64,000 nucleotides of DNA from Myxococcales bacterium (GCA_016707895.1 JADJGV010000034.1:682001-746000), one strand, 5' to 3'. Shown: positions 42,341 to 54,300, counted from the first letter of the stretch. Made by a program: numbers and translations. Notes: generated from the letters alone by a model not told the origin.

Positions 42341-44881
42341 ATGAAGCCCGTACGAAAGAGTGATCCCATGAACGAGACCCAGCAGAAGCGAGACCTGGTC
42401 CTGCCCCCCGGCGGCTACGCCTACATGCAGGACGTGACCAAGGGCGTCGTGAAGACGTACACCGGCCCGACGGTGATCAACCCGACCGCGCAGGAGCGGC
42501 CGGTGGTCTTCGACGCGGCCTCCGGCACGTTCCGCGGCGCCGCGTCCCTCGAGGAGGCGATGCGCATCGCCCCGGTCGCGGCCGAGGGCCACTACATCAT
42601 CCTGCGCAACCCGGCGCGCGGCAACAAGCACCCCGACGAGGGCAGCGCGCAGCCCAGCGCCGAGCAGGAGATCGGCCGCACGATCATCGTGCCCGGCCCG
42701 GCGACGTTCGCGCTGTGGCCCGGGCAGTCGGCCGAGGTGGTCGAGGGCCACCACCTGCGCTCGAACCAGTACCTGCTGGTGCGCATCTACAACGAGGACG
42801 AGGCGCGCAAGAACTGGAGCCAGGCGGTGGTCAAGCCGGCGGTCGCCGACGGCGACGGCGCGGGCCCGCAGCCGGTGACCAAGGCGCCGCCGCCCGATCT
42901 CACCGTCGGCAAGCAGCTGATCATCCGCGGCACCGAGGTGTCGTTCTACATCCCGCCGACCGGCGTCGAGGTCGTCGCCGAGGCCGGCGAGGGCAAGTAC
43001 GTGCGCGAGGCGCTGACCCTCGAGCGCCTCGAGTACGCGATCCTGGTCGACGAGAACGGCAAGAAGCGGTTCGAGGTCGGCCCGCAGGTGGTGTTCCCGC
43101 TGCCCAGCGAGCGCTTCGTCGAGGCCAAGGACGACACCGGCCGGGCGTCCAAGAAGTTCCGCGCCGTCGAGCTCAACGAGATCCAGGGCCTGCACATCAA
43201 GGTCATCGCCGACTACGTCGAGAACGGCGTCCGGCACCGCGCCGGCGACGAGCTGTTCCTGACCGGCAAGGACACCGCGATCTACTTCCCGCGCGAGGAG
43301 CACTCGGCGATCAAGTACGACGGCAAGGCCAAGCACTTCGCGACCGCGATCGCGGTGGGCGAGGCCCGCTACGTCATGGACCGGCTGACCGGCGCGATCC
43401 GCACCGTGCGCGGCCCGGCGATGTTGCTGCCGGACCCGCGCACCGAGGTGATCGTGCGGCGCGCGCTGGGCGAGCGCGAGTGCGCGCTGTGGTACCCGGG
43501 CAACGCCGAGGCGCTCGAGTACAACCGCGGCCTGCGGGCGCTCCTGCACAACGTGCCGACCACCCGCCAGGGCGTGCTGTCCGAGGGCGACGTCGAGCGC
43601 GGCGGCCGGGCCCGCGGGCCGGTCAAGGGCGGCGGCGCGCCCGCGCCGCAGGCAGCGATGGAGGCCAGCCGGGTCTCGGGCGATCAGGCGCTGGTGGCCG
43701 ACGAGTTCTCGCGCGCCAGCACGTACACCCAGCCGCGGACGATCACGCTCGACAACCGCTTCCAGGGCGCGCCGCAGATCGCGCCGTGGACCGGCTACGC
43801 CGTGCTGGTCATGTCGAAGACCGGCAAGCGCCGGGTCGAGGTCGGCCCGGCGACGGTGCTGCTCGACTACGACGAGAGCCTCGAGGTGCTGGCGCTGTCG
43901 ACCGGCGTGCCCAAGGGCCGGGCCCGGGTGATCGAGACGCCGTACCTGCGGGTCGCCGGCAACCGCGTCGCCGACCGGGTCGAGGTCGAGACCCTCGATC
44001 ACGTGCGGCTCGAGCTCGACCTGGCCTACCGGGTCGACTTCGAGGGCGATCCGCTGCGCTGGTTCGCGGTGGCCGACTACGTCCAGCTGGTGTGCGATCA
44101 CGTCCGCTCGCTGCTCAAGGGCCACGCCCGTGGCCGCAAGGTCGAGGAGCTGTACGCCACCGCGGCCGATCAGATCCGCGACGTCGTGCTGGGCGCGGCG
44201 GTCGACGGCGCGCGGCCGGGGCTGGCGTTCCCGGCTAACGGCATGCGGGTGATCGACGTCGAGGTCGATCGGGTCGCGCTCGGCGATCCGGCGATCAAGG
44301 CGCTGCTCGAGGAGGCGCAGCACCAGGTCGTGCGCACCAACATCGACCTGTCGAACCAGCGCCGCGGCCTCGAGGCCACCCGCCAGCGCGAGCAGCTCGA
44401 TCGCGAGGAGGCCGAGGTCAAGGCCGCGACCGCCAAGCGCCACGACGAGCTGACCCGCGAGCTGGCGGCCAGCGAGCTGGCGACGGCGCTGGCGCGGATC
44501 GGCAACGCGCTGCGCGAGGCCGGCGAGAAGCAGCGGCTGGCCGCAGCCGAGCAGGCGATCGAGGAGGTGAAGTTCGACCACCGGCTGGCGCGGGTGAAGC
44601 GCGAGCGCGACCAGGAGGTGGCGTGCCTGACCGCCGAGCAGGCGGTGCGGGTCGACCTCCTGCGCGCCGAGGCCGAGACCGCGGTGCAGCGGTTCGCCGC
44701 GGTGTCGGGCAACCTCAGCGAGGCGCTGCTGGTGCTGTCGCGCAACGAGACGCTGGTCAAGGTGGCGCAGGCCTGGGACGCGCAGAAGCTGGTCGAGGGC
44801 GAGGCCCTCGGCGACACGCTCGAGCGGCTGTTCCACAACACGCCGCTGCGGCCGCTGATCGACAAGCTGGTGGCGCGGTAG
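42341..44881 (+). CDS. mvp: Major vault protein (MVP) homologue
   Basis: An 846-residue protein (mammalian MVP has about 860-895) with the complete MVP plan. Residues about 15-510 hold the barrel repeats: VLPPGGYAYMQDVTKG, EYAILVDENGKKRFEVGPQ, and GDELFLTGKDTAIYFPREE, which match MVP's PPGxYxxIxD, VGPxTY and GDEWLFxGPxTYIPRxE. The shoulder (about 515-645) has YLRVAGNRVADRVEVETLDH, almost the same as the animal sequence, and FPANGMRVIDVEVDRV. Residues about 650-785 form a long charged helix like the cap helix, then a short cap ending IDKLVAR. By family it should assemble into a hollow cytoplasmic shell. The ATG has GGAAGG upstream; ATG 42368 is the alternative. It converges with the citrate-synthase-like operon, 7 nt away. 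Confidence 0.92.
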   Translation: MKPVRKSDPMNETQQKRDLVLPPGGYAYMQDVTKGVVKTYTGPTVINPTAQERPVVFDAASGTFRGAASLEEAMRIAPVAAEGHYIILRNPARGNKHPDEGSAQPSAEQEIGRTIIVPGPATFALWPGQSAEVVEGHHLRSNQYLLVRIYNEDEARKNWSQAVVKPAVADGDGAGPQPVTKAPPPDLTVGKQLIIRGTEVSFYIPPTGVEVVAEAGEGKYVREALTLERLEYAILVDENGKKRFEVGPQVVFPLPSERFVEAKDDTGRASKKFRAVELNEIQGLHIKVIADYVENGVRHRAGDELFLTGKDTAIYFPREEHSAIKYDGKAKHFATAIAVGEARYVMDRLTGAIRTVRGPAMLLPDPRTEVIVRRALGERECALWYPGNAEALEYNRGLRALLHNVPTTRQGVLSEGDVERGGRARGPVKGGGAPAPQAAMEASRVSGDQALVADEFSRASTYTQPRTITLDNRFQGAPQIAPWTGYAVLVMSKTGKRRVEVGPATVLLDYDESLEVLALSTGVPKGRARVIETPYLRVAGNRVADRVEVETLDHVRLELDLAYRVDFEGDPLRWFAVADYVQLVCDHVRSLLKGHARGRKVEELYATAADQIRDVVLGAAVDGARPGLAFPANGMRVIDVEVDRVALGDPAIKALLEEAQHQVVRTNIDLSNQRRGLEATRQREQLDREEAEVKAATAKRHDELTRELAASELATALARIGNALREAGEKQRLAAAEQAIEEVKFDHRLARVKRERDQEVACLTAEQAVRVDLLRAEAETAVQRFAAVSGNLSEALLVLSRNETLVKVAQAWDAQKLVEGEALGDTLERLFHNTPLRPLIDKLVAR

Positions 44882-44888
44882 GCGCGGC

Positions 44889-45761
44889 CTACCAGGCCAG
44901 CGTCCGCCGCGCGCTGGTCGCGGTCGAGCCGGCGGCGGCGGCGGCCTCGGCGGCCGGCGAGCGGCGTGGCGCGCGCGAGCGATCCTCGAGCGCGTCGACC
45001 GGCAGCCGCTGCAGCCACGGACCGTCCTGCTCGGCGGCCTCGACCGCGTGGGCGGCGAAGGTGTGGCTCATCAGCGACGCGACGAACAGCCCGGCCCGGG
45101 TGGGCGCCAGCCCGAGGTCGAGCACCAGCGCGGCGATCGCGATGACGATGTTGGGCTCGACGCCGTGGGCGGCGCGCAGCGCGGTGACCACCTGCTCCAT
45201 CAGCCGCCAGCCCGGCCGGCGACGCGCCGGGTGGTGGGCCAGCAGGCGGTGCATGCCGAGCAGGCGCTCGTCCTCGGCGCGGAACGGCACGCCGAAGCCG
45301 CCGATGCGGCCGCGCTCGGCGGTGTGGGCGGCCACCGCGGCGGCCACCGCCGCGTCGGAAGGATCGTCGCCGACGCGGGCGCGGATCCACGCCAGCGACG
45401 CGGCGGCGCCGGCGGTGACGCCGGGGCCGAGCTGCTGGCTGCCGGTGCCGAGCTGCGCGCCGAAGTAGCCGGCGTAGGCGTCGCCGTACGACGCCAGCAC
45501 CCGAGCCAGCTTGAGCGGCCACACCCGCGCGTCGGGCGAGGTCAGGCACAGCGAGATCACCCGCAGCACCTCGCGATCGCCGTCGGTCAGGTCGCACAGC
45601 CCGAAGGCGCGGGCGGTGAGATCGAGCTGCGAGGTGACGGTGGCGGCGAGCGCGCCGAACACCGCCGCGCCGCAGTAGCGGTTGTCGTCGGTGCCGATGT
45701 GGCCGGCGCGCTGCTGCGGGCGCGCGGCGGCGGGCGGGGCGGGGCGAGGGGAGGCGGTCAC
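44889..45761 (-). CDS. Citrate-synthase-like protein B, catalytic residues changed
   Basis: A 290-residue protein that aligns by eye with the C-terminal two thirds of citrate synthase. GFGVPFRAEDERLLGMHRLL stands where family members have GFGHPVYR, so the catalytic His is Val. LGPGVTAGAAASLAWIRAR is where HGGAN is expected, again without His. EPNIVIAIAALVLDLGL has Val at the position of the catalytic Asp (PNVD). The final SHTFAAHAVEAAEQDG still fits the family's AHxxE region. With the triad absent it is probably not a citrate synthase; it may do another reaction or be structural. GTG start overlaps the stop of protein A (GTGA). Last gene of the operon. Confidence 0.7.
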   Translation of the reverse strand: MTASPRPAPPAAARPQQRAGHIGTDDNRYCGAAVFGALAATVTSQLDLTARAFGLCDLTDGDREVLRVISLCLTSPDARVWPLKLARVLASYGDAYAGYFGAQLGTGSQQLGPGVTAGAAASLAWIRARVGDDPSDAAVAAAVAAHTAERGRIGGFGVPFRAEDERLLGMHRLLAHHPARRRPGWRLMEQVVTALRAAHGVEPNIVIAIAALVLDLGLAPTRAGLFVASLMSHTFAAHAVEAAEQDGPWLQRLPVDALEDRSRAPRRSPAAEAAAAAGSTATSARRTLAW

Positions 45762-46561
45762 GGCGCGGCTCCTTCGGCGTCGGCGTACTGGAAGTCGGGC
45801 AGGCGGGCGGGGTAGCCGCGGACGTCGCCGATGCGGACGGCGGCGGCCTCGGCCATGACCGCGGGGAGCCGCGCCCAGACCAGCACGGTCTCGAGCACCA
45901 CCGGGCCGCGCAGGCCGAGGCGGTGGAGGATCGCGTGGCCGCACGCCACGCGGTCGAGCGGCGCGTCGGGCAGGCCGCGATCGGCGCCGAACCAGCTCCG
46001 CAGCTGGCCGTCGAGCCAGCGCCGCGCGGCCTGGGCCTCGAGCGACTCGCGCGCCCCGGTCGGCACGGTCGCGCACGCCGGCACCGCGCCGGTGGGCGCG
46101 TCGAGCCAGGCCCACCAGGCCGCCATCGCCTCGCGCTCGGCGCGCGCCTGCTCGCCGAGCCCGACCGCGGTGATCGCGATGGTCGCGGCCGGCGGCGCGC
46201 CGGCGATCCGGGCCAGCCCGGCGGCGTGGGCGGGGGCCTCGCCGACCGAGACCGGCGCCAGCAGCACCATCGCCACGTCGAACGCCGCCCGCTCTGCGGC
46301 GGTCGGCAGCTCGCCGCGCAGCACCAGCCAGGTCACGTCGATCGCGCCGTAGAACCGCGCGAGGTCGCCGGCGACCGCGTACCCGTGGAGCCGCGGCTCG
46401 GGGCCGGGGCTGACCACGTGGGCCGCCAGCCGCGCGGGCCACGCCTCGCGATCGAACGGGCCGACGTAGGTGGTCGTGGCCGGCGCGGGCGCGTCGTCGG
46501 CGGTGGCAGTGGCGGTGGCGGTCAGCGCCATCGGCGGCAGCTCGAAGGGATCGACGATCAT
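45758..46561 (-). CDS. Citrate-synthase-like protein A
   Basis: A 267-residue protein of the same fold. Visible citrate-synthase-like pieces are AIDVTWLVLRGELPTAAER (the helix with Y/L-L-GELPT), AITAVGLGEQARAE and a C-terminal RLPDFQYAD. Its catalytic equivalents are not obvious. It is shorter than any complete citrate synthase and may pair with protein B. It starts with MIVDPFELPPM and has AAGGAG upstream. Its ATG overlaps the TGA of the thiamine-diphosphate enzyme gene (ATGA), so all three genes are tightly coupled. Role inferred only from context. Confidence 0.6.
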   Translation of the reverse strand: MIVDPFELPPMALTATATATADDAPAPATTTYVGPFDREAWPARLAAHVVSPGPEPRLHGYAVAGDLARFYGAIDVTWLVLRGELPTAAERAAFDVAMVLLAPVSVGEAPAHAAGLARIAGAPPAATIAITAVGLGEQARAEREAMAAWWAWLDAPTGAVPACATVPTGARESLEAQAARRWLDGQLRSWFGADRGLPDAPLDRVACGHAILHRLGLRGPVVLETVLVWARLPAVMAEAAAVRIGDVRGYPARLPDFQYADAEGAAP

Positions 46562-48363
46562 CGGGAGGCTCCTTGGGACGACAGGCTCTTGATGCGCAGC
46601 GCGAGGATCGGCGACGGCACGCTGGGATCGACGCGCACGTCGATGACGACCGGGCCCGGCGTCGCCAGCGCGGTGGCCAGCGCCGCGGCCAGCTCGGCCT
46701 CGGTGTCGACGGTGAGGCCGACCGCGCCCTGGCTGCGCGCGAACGCGGCAAAGTCGGTGCGCGGCAGCTGGGTCTCGACCGGCGTCATGCCCAGCGCGCC
46801 CATGCCGTGCTGGTTCAGGCCGAGCTGCGCGTCGTTGAGCACCAGCCACACCACGTCGGCGCGGTACGCGACCGCGGTGTTGATCTCGTTGTTCATCAGC
46901 ATCGCGCCGTCGCCGACCACCGCCACCGCGCGCCGGCCGCTGGCCAGCGCCGCGCCGACGCCGCCGGTGGTGAAGTGGCCCATCGAGCCCCACGCCGCGC
47001 TGGTGCGGTAGCGATCGGGCGCGTCGAAGCGCAGCGCGTAGTTGCACCACGTGAACGAGTTGCCGGCCTCGCTCATGACGATCGCGTCGGTGGCGTCGAC
47101 GACCTGGGTCTGCACGGCCTGCATCACGTACGCCGGCCGCACGTCGCCGGCCCGGGGCGCCAGCGGGGCGGGGCGGCCCAGGCTCGGCACCGCCATCGCG
47201 CGCCGCGTGGCGTACCAGCCGGTGGCGCGGGCCCGGGCGTCGAGCGCGGCCAGGAACATGCGGCAGTCGGCGACCACGCCGAGGCCGGGCACGCCCGGGA
47301 ACGCCGCCGCGAACGCGCGCGGGTCGACGTCGACGTGGATCCACCCGGCGGCCGGCGTGGCGGTGGGCGCGAGGAACGAGGTCACCTCGCCCAAGCGAGT
47401 GCCCAGGACCAGCAACGTATCGGGCCGGGCGGTGGCAAACATCGCCATCACCGAGGCGTGGCCGCCGGCGCCGGAGACGCCGACGAACTGCGGGTGCGAC
47501 TCGGGGAACACGCCCTTGGCCCGCGGCGACGCGATCACCGGCAGCCGCGCGGCCTCGGCGAACGCGCGCAGCTCGGCGGCGGCGTGGCGGCAGCCGTGGC
47601 CGATCCAGATCGCCGCGCGGCCGGTGGCCAGGCGGTCGAGGGTCGCGTCGAGCGCCTCGAGGGGCGGCGCCGGCGCCGCCACCGACCACGCGGCGGCCCG
47701 CGGCGCGGCGGCGGGATCGCACAGCTCGGCCTGCAGCGACCACGGCAGCGCCAGGTGCGCGACGCAGCCGCCAGGGCTGGCCCAGCCCAGCGCGAGCTGC
47801 TGCAAGAAGTGCCCGAGCTCGGCGATCGACTCGGGCTGCGCCGCGAGGTGGAACAGCGGGCCGGCGGTGGTGAGGCCGGCGGGCGCGCTGGCCGGGCCGG
47901 TCTCCTGCACCGCGCCGCGCCCGAGCTGGGCCCGCGACGTGGCGCCCGAGATCAGCAGCAGCTTGGCGCCGTCGGCCCGCGCCGCCATCGCGCCGTTGAG
48001 GGCGTTCCACAGGCCGGGGCCGGTGGTGGTGACGACCAGCGTCGGGCGGCCGGTGGCGAAGTGGGCCTCGACGGCGGCGAACGCGGCGCCGGCCTCGTGG
48101 CGGGTGTGGAACAGCCGGATCGGGCTCTTGCGCAGGCCGTCGGCGAACGCCGCGATGCCGCCGCCCAGCACGCCGAAGCCGTGGCGCACGCCGAGCGCGG
48201 CCAGCTCGCGGGCGATCAGCGCCGAGGCGGTGAACGCGGTGGCGTCGGACCAGCGGGCCTTGCCGCCCCACCCGACGACGTCGCCCTCGGACGGCGCGGG
48301 GGCGGCGGGCAGCGGGACGGTCGCGGCGGGCTGGTACGGATGGGCGGGGGTGTCCTTGGACAT
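46558..48363 (-). CDS. Thiamine-diphosphate-dependent enzyme
   Basis: A 601-residue enzyme of the acetolactate synthase / benzoylformate decarboxylase group. The N-terminal Pyr domain has the catalytic Glu in FHTRHEAGAAFAAVEAH. The central domain runs to about residue 340. The C-terminal PP domain has VVGDGAMLMNNEINTAV and LNDAQLGLNQHG, the GDG...N metal/ThDP motif. All parts for ThDP chemistry are intact, so it should decarboxylate or ligate a 2-oxo acid; the substrate is not evident and no ilvN-type small subunit is present. First gene of the coupled operon with the two citrate-synthase-like genes. Confidence 0.87.
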   Translation of the reverse strand: MSKDTPAHPYQPAATVPLPAAPAPSEGDVVGWGGKARWSDATAFTASALIARELAALGVRHGFGVLGGGIAAFADGLRKSPIRLFHTRHEAGAAFAAVEAHFATGRPTLVVTTTGPGLWNALNGAMAARADGAKLLLISGATSRAQLGRGAVQETGPASAPAGLTTAGPLFHLAAQPESIAELGHFLQQLALGWASPGGCVAHLALPWSLQAELCDPAAAPRAAAWSVAAPAPPLEALDATLDRLATGRAAIWIGHGCRHAAAELRAFAEAARLPVIASPRAKGVFPESHPQFVGVSGAGGHASVMAMFATARPDTLLVLGTRLGEVTSFLAPTATPAAGWIHVDVDPRAFAAAFPGVPGLGVVADCRMFLAALDARARATGWYATRRAMAVPSLGRPAPLAPRAGDVRPAYVMQAVQTQVVDATDAIVMSEAGNSFTWCNYALRFDAPDRYRTSAAWGSMGHFTTGGVGAALASGRRAVAVVGDGAMLMNNEINTAVAYRADVVWLVLNDAQLGLNQHGMGALGMTPVETQLPRTDFAAFARSQGAVGLTVDTEAELAAALATALATPGPVVIDVRVDPSVPSPILALRIKSLSSQGASR

Positions 48364-48438
48364 CTCCACCCCCACAGCGCGCGCCGCGGCGTTTGTTCCG
48401 GAGGATTCGGCGGCGGCTCACCCCGCGGCGGCGGCCGA

Positions 48439-50115
<1,677 letters not shown>

Positions 50116-50202
50116 GCGCGGCGCCGACTATACGGCACGATACCGAATTGTCCCGTCGTGAAGGTCGTCGTCTCGCGACCGGCCCAACGTCGACGGCGCG
50201 CG

Positions 50203-50208
50203 TATACT
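50203..50208 (+). promoter_or_regulatory. -10-like TATACT hexamer
   Basis: TATACT, 6 nt before the GTG of the HD-GYP gene. With TATAGT for hflX at 50127-50132 on the other strand it makes a compact divergent promoter region of 99 nt. Confidence 0.5.
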
Positions 50209-50214
50209 CGACCC

Positions 50215-51315
50215 GTGCCTCGGTTCCGCGCGCTGGTGCTGCACCCCGATCGCGCCGCGATCGGCGAGCTCACCGAGCTCCTGGCGCACCTCGACCTCGC
50301 GGTCGAGGCCACCGGCTCGGCGACCGACGCCGCGCGCCGGCTGCGCCAGCACGCGCCGCACGCGATCCTGGCCGGGCACGATCCGCCGGGGCTCGACGGC
50401 ATCGGCTTCCTCGACGCCAGCGTCGCCGCCGCGCCCGACGCGCTGCGGGTGCTGCTGGTCGAGGCGCCCGGCGTCGGCGCCGAGCTCGAGCACCGCGCGC
50501 CGACCGCGCCGGCGATCGTCCGCTTCATCGCCCGCGCCGGCCAGCGCTCGCACCTGACCGCGCTGATCGGCGAGGCGATCAAGCTGCTCGGCCTGGTCGA
50601 GGAGCAGCGCTCGCTGGTGGCCCGGCTGGCCGGCGAGCACGAGCGGCTCAAGCGCCGCGGCACGCTGCTCGACGTCGTCGTCAAGGAGCGCACCAAGGAG
50701 CTCGAGGACAGCTACCTGCGGCTCAAGGAGGCGCACCGGCAGGCGCTGTTCGGGCTGGCCGAGGCGATCGAGGCCAAGGACCCCTACACCAAGGGCCACT
50801 GCGGCCGGGTCGCGGCGTACGCCTTGGTGTTGGCCAAGGAGGCCGGCTACCCGGCCGAGGGCCTCGAGACGCTGGAGTTCGGCGCGTTCCTCCACGACAT
50901 CGGCAAGATCGGCATCCGCGACGCGGTGCTGCTCAAGCCGGGGCCGCTCGACGACGTCGAGTGGTCGCACATGCGCGAGCACCCGGTGAAGGGCTACGAG
51001 ATCGCGCGCCGGATCGAGATCCTGCACCCGATCATGGCCGCGGTGCGCAACCACCACGAGCGCTGGGACGGCACCGGCTACCCCGATCGGATGAAGGGCG
51101 ACGCCATCCCGCTGGCCGCGCGCATCGTCGCGATCGCCGACGCCTACGACGCGATGTCGACCGATCGCCCGTACAAGGCCGGCCTGCCGCTGGCCGAGTG
51201 CGAGCGGCTGCTGCGCAAGTGCGCCGGGACGATGTACGACCCCGAGCTGATCGAGCTGTTCGTGACCCGCCGGATCGGCGCGATCTACGAAGACGAGCTG
51301 GCCGCCGGCGAGTGA
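50215..51315 (+). CDS. HD-GYP protein with degenerate receiver
   Basis: A 366-residue protein. The first 120 residues fold like a receiver (FRALVLHPDRAAIGELTELL) but the phosphoacceptor region reads ILAGHDPPGLDG, with Gly where Asp is expected, so phosphorylation is unlikely. A short coiled linker precedes the HD-GYP domain (about 178-360): GHCGRVAAYA, the HD motif FLHDIGKIGI, NHHERWDGTGYPDRMKGD with the GYP loop, and IVAIADAYDAM. HD-GYP enzymes hydrolyse cyclic di-GMP to GMP or pGpG. The GTG start is supported by TATACT 6 nt upstream. Confidence 0.93.
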   Translation: MPRFRALVLHPDRAAIGELTELLAHLDLAVEATGSATDAARRLRQHAPHAILAGHDPPGLDGIGFLDASVAAAPDALRVLLVEAPGVGAELEHRAPTAPAIVRFIARAGQRSHLTALIGEAIKLLGLVEEQRSLVARLAGEHERLKRRGTLLDVVVKERTKELEDSYLRLKEAHRQALFGLAEAIEAKDPYTKGHCGRVAAYALVLAKEAGYPAEGLETLEFGAFLHDIGKIGIRDAVLLKPGPLDDVEWSHMREHPVKGYEIARRIEILHPIMAAVRNHHERWDGTGYPDRMKGDAIPLAARIVAIADAYDAMSTDRPYKAGLPLAECERLLRKCAGTMYDPELIELFVTRRIGAIYEDELAAGE

Positions 51316-51328
51316 CCGGCGCGCGCGG

Positions 51329-54300
51329 TCACGTCGGCGGCTTGGGATCGTCGAGCGCGGTGAGCGCGATCGCCAGCGCCTTCTTGGCCCGCAGCACGGT
51401 GGCCTCGTCGGTCTTGATCCGCTGGTAGGCCTTGAGCACCTGCTCCTGGTAGGTGGCGTTTTCGCGCTCGACCTCGTCGAGCTGCGCCGCCTGCTCGGCC
51501 AGGCGTTGATCGCGCGCGGCGATCGCGGCCTGGTGCTCGGTGAGCGCGACGTCGCGCGCGGCGATCGCGGCCCGGGCCGCGGCCAGCTCGTCGTCGGTGC
51601 GCTTGAGCTGGGCCCGGGCCGAGGTCAGGCCGCGCTCGAGCTCGCCGCGTTCGCGGTCCAGCTCGTCCTTGGCGGCGCCGGCGGCGGCCAGCTCGCCGCG
51701 GGTGGCGGCCAGCTCGCCGCGCACGCGCTCGAGCTCGCCGCGCAGCGTGGCCAGCTCGCCGGCGAGCTGATCGCGGGTGGCCGCGGCCGACGCCAGCTCG
51801 GCGGCGACCGCGTCGCGGCCGGCCTGGACCTCGGCCAGCGCCGCGGCGTGGCGGCGCGCGTCGTCGTCGCGCTCGCCGGCCAGCCGGGCCTCGAGCGCCT
51901 GCTGCTCGCCGACCAGCCGGGCCTCGAGCGCCCGCAGCGCGGCGGCCTGGGCGGCGACGGCCTCGGCGCGCGCCGCGGCCAGCTGCTCGTCGTGGCCCTC
52001 GCGCTGCGCGGTCAGCGCCTGGGCGTGCTCGTCGCGCTGCGCGGTCAGCGCCTGGGCGTGCTCGCCGCGCAGCCCGGCCAGCGCCTGCTCGTGCTCGCCG
52101 CGCAGCCGCGCGACGTGATCGCCGCGCACCGACTCGGCCTCGGCGCGGACCTCCTCGAGGGCGGCCTGGTGGTCGGCGGCCAGCTTGGCCACCGCCTGCT
52201 CGTGCAGCGCGCGGACGTCGTCGAGCTCGGCGCGCGCCTGCTCGGCCCGAGCGGCCACCGCGCGGCGGCCCTCGGCCTCGGCGGCGGCCACCGCCTCGGA
52301 GCGCTCGCGCGCGACCTCGGCCAGCGCCGCGTGGTGGCGCTCGCCGGCGGCCTGCAGCGCGTCCTCGTGCTGGGCCAGCGCCGCCGACAGCTCGGCGGCG
52401 CGCTCGCCGGCCAGCTGGGCCAGCGCGGCGTCGTGGCTGGTGCGCAGCTCGGCCAGCGCGGTCTCGGCGCGCTGGCGCTCGGCCGCGACCGCGGCGTCGA
52501 GCGCGGCGGCGTGCTCCGCGGCCCGGGCGGTCTGCCGCGCGTCGTGCTCGGCGGCCGCGACCGCGATCGCGCCGGCGTGCTGGGCGGCGGCCTCGGCCTG
52601 CACCGCGAGCAACGCGGCCTCGCGCTCCTGGGCCGCGGCGTGCTGGGCGGCGGCCAGCGCCTGCGCGGCGTCGGTCTGGGCGGCGGCAAGCGCCTGGGCG
52701 GCCTCGGCGCGGGCGGCGGCCAGCGCCTGCTCGGCCTCGGCCTTGGCGCGATCGCGCGCGGCGGCGTGCTCGCGCTCGAGCTTGGTCAGCGCCGCCTGCT
52801 GCGTCGACGTGAGGTTGGCGACGGTGGCCTCGGCGTCGCGGCGCGCCGCGGTGGCCTCGGCCAGCTGGGTGCGCGCGGCCTCGGCGTCGGCCGCGAGCTT
52901 GCCCAGCCGCGCCTCGAGCGCGGTGATGCGCTGGCGCGCCTCGAGCGTGGCCTGCTCGGCGGCCTCGACCCGCTCGCTGTCGCCGAGCAGCCGCGACTCC
53001 ATCTCGAGGTTCTTGGCGTCGACCGCGGCCTTGGCGTGCTGCAGCTGCCGGGTCTTCTCGCGCGCGTCGAGCAGCTCGCGCTCCTTGTGCGAGAGCTCGT
53101 CGCGCAGCCCCAGCAGCTCCTTGTCCTTGGCCGCGAGGCTCTCGCGCAGGCTCAAGAACTCGCGCTCGCGGCTGACCGGCTTGGCCACCGGCTCGGCGGA
53201 CTTGGCCTTCTCGAGCTCGGCGCGCAGCCGCTGGTTGTCGCGCTCGAGCAGGTGCAGCTTCTGCAACGACTTGCGATCGTGGAGGCCTGACTGCTCGGCG
53301 TCGGCGCGCGCGGCGATCTCGTCGAGGCCGAGGTCGACCGGGCCGGCGGGCTCGGCCGGCGGCGACGACGTCGTCGCGCCGCCGCGGCGCCGCGGCAGCT
53401 CGGCGGCGGCGTGGATCGACGGCAGCGGCGCGGCCACCGGCTCGGGCGGCGGCGCGATCGGCTCGGGGGGCGGCGCGGGCGGCGCGATCGGCTCGGGGGG
53501 CGGCGCGATCGGCTCGGGCGGGCGCGCGGCGATCGGCTCGGGCGCGGCGACCGGCGCAGGGGCCGGCTCGGGCGTGGCGATCGGCTCGGGCTCGATCGCG
53601 ACCGGCGGCGGCAAGGTCGGCGGCACCGCGCGCTCGGCGGCCGGCGGCGGCGGCGGCGGTGGCGGCATCGTCCCGCGTTGCCGCGGCGGCGGCGGCGTGG
53701 TGGGGCGCCCGCGCGGCGGCGGCGGCGGCGGCGGCGCGGCGGCCGGGGGCGCCGGCTCCTCGAGCGGCGGCAGCTCGATCGCGGCGTCGCTGGCCGGCAG
53801 CGGCTCGAGGTCGGTGAGGCTGAGCGAGGCGCTGACCGACTCGAAGGTCTCGAGCGACTCGAGCGGCTCGAGCGGCTCGATCGCCTCGGGGATCACGCCG
53901 TCGGCCAGCGGCAGCGGCGCGGGCGCGGCGATCGGCTCGGGGATCGCGGCCTCGACCTCGACCTCGACCGACGGCTCGACGATCGCCGCCTCCACCACCG
54001 GCGCGATCGGCGGCGCCGGCGTCGGCGCCGGCGTGCGCGCGAGCGCGGCCTGGGCGGCCTCGATCGGCATCGCGTCGGTCAGCGCCGCGAACGCCGCGTC
54101 GGTCTCGGCGTCGATCAGGTCGTCGAAGCCGGTCGACGAGTGCACGGTGTGGGCGCCCTCGTTGAAGTCGTCGCCGTCGCCGAGATCGAGCGCGGCGCTG
54201 TCGACCTCGTCGACCAGCACGTCGTCGTCGATCGACACCTCGTCGACCTCGACCGGGATCGCCAGCTCGCCGTCGCTGGTCAGCTCGCCCAGCCCGAACA

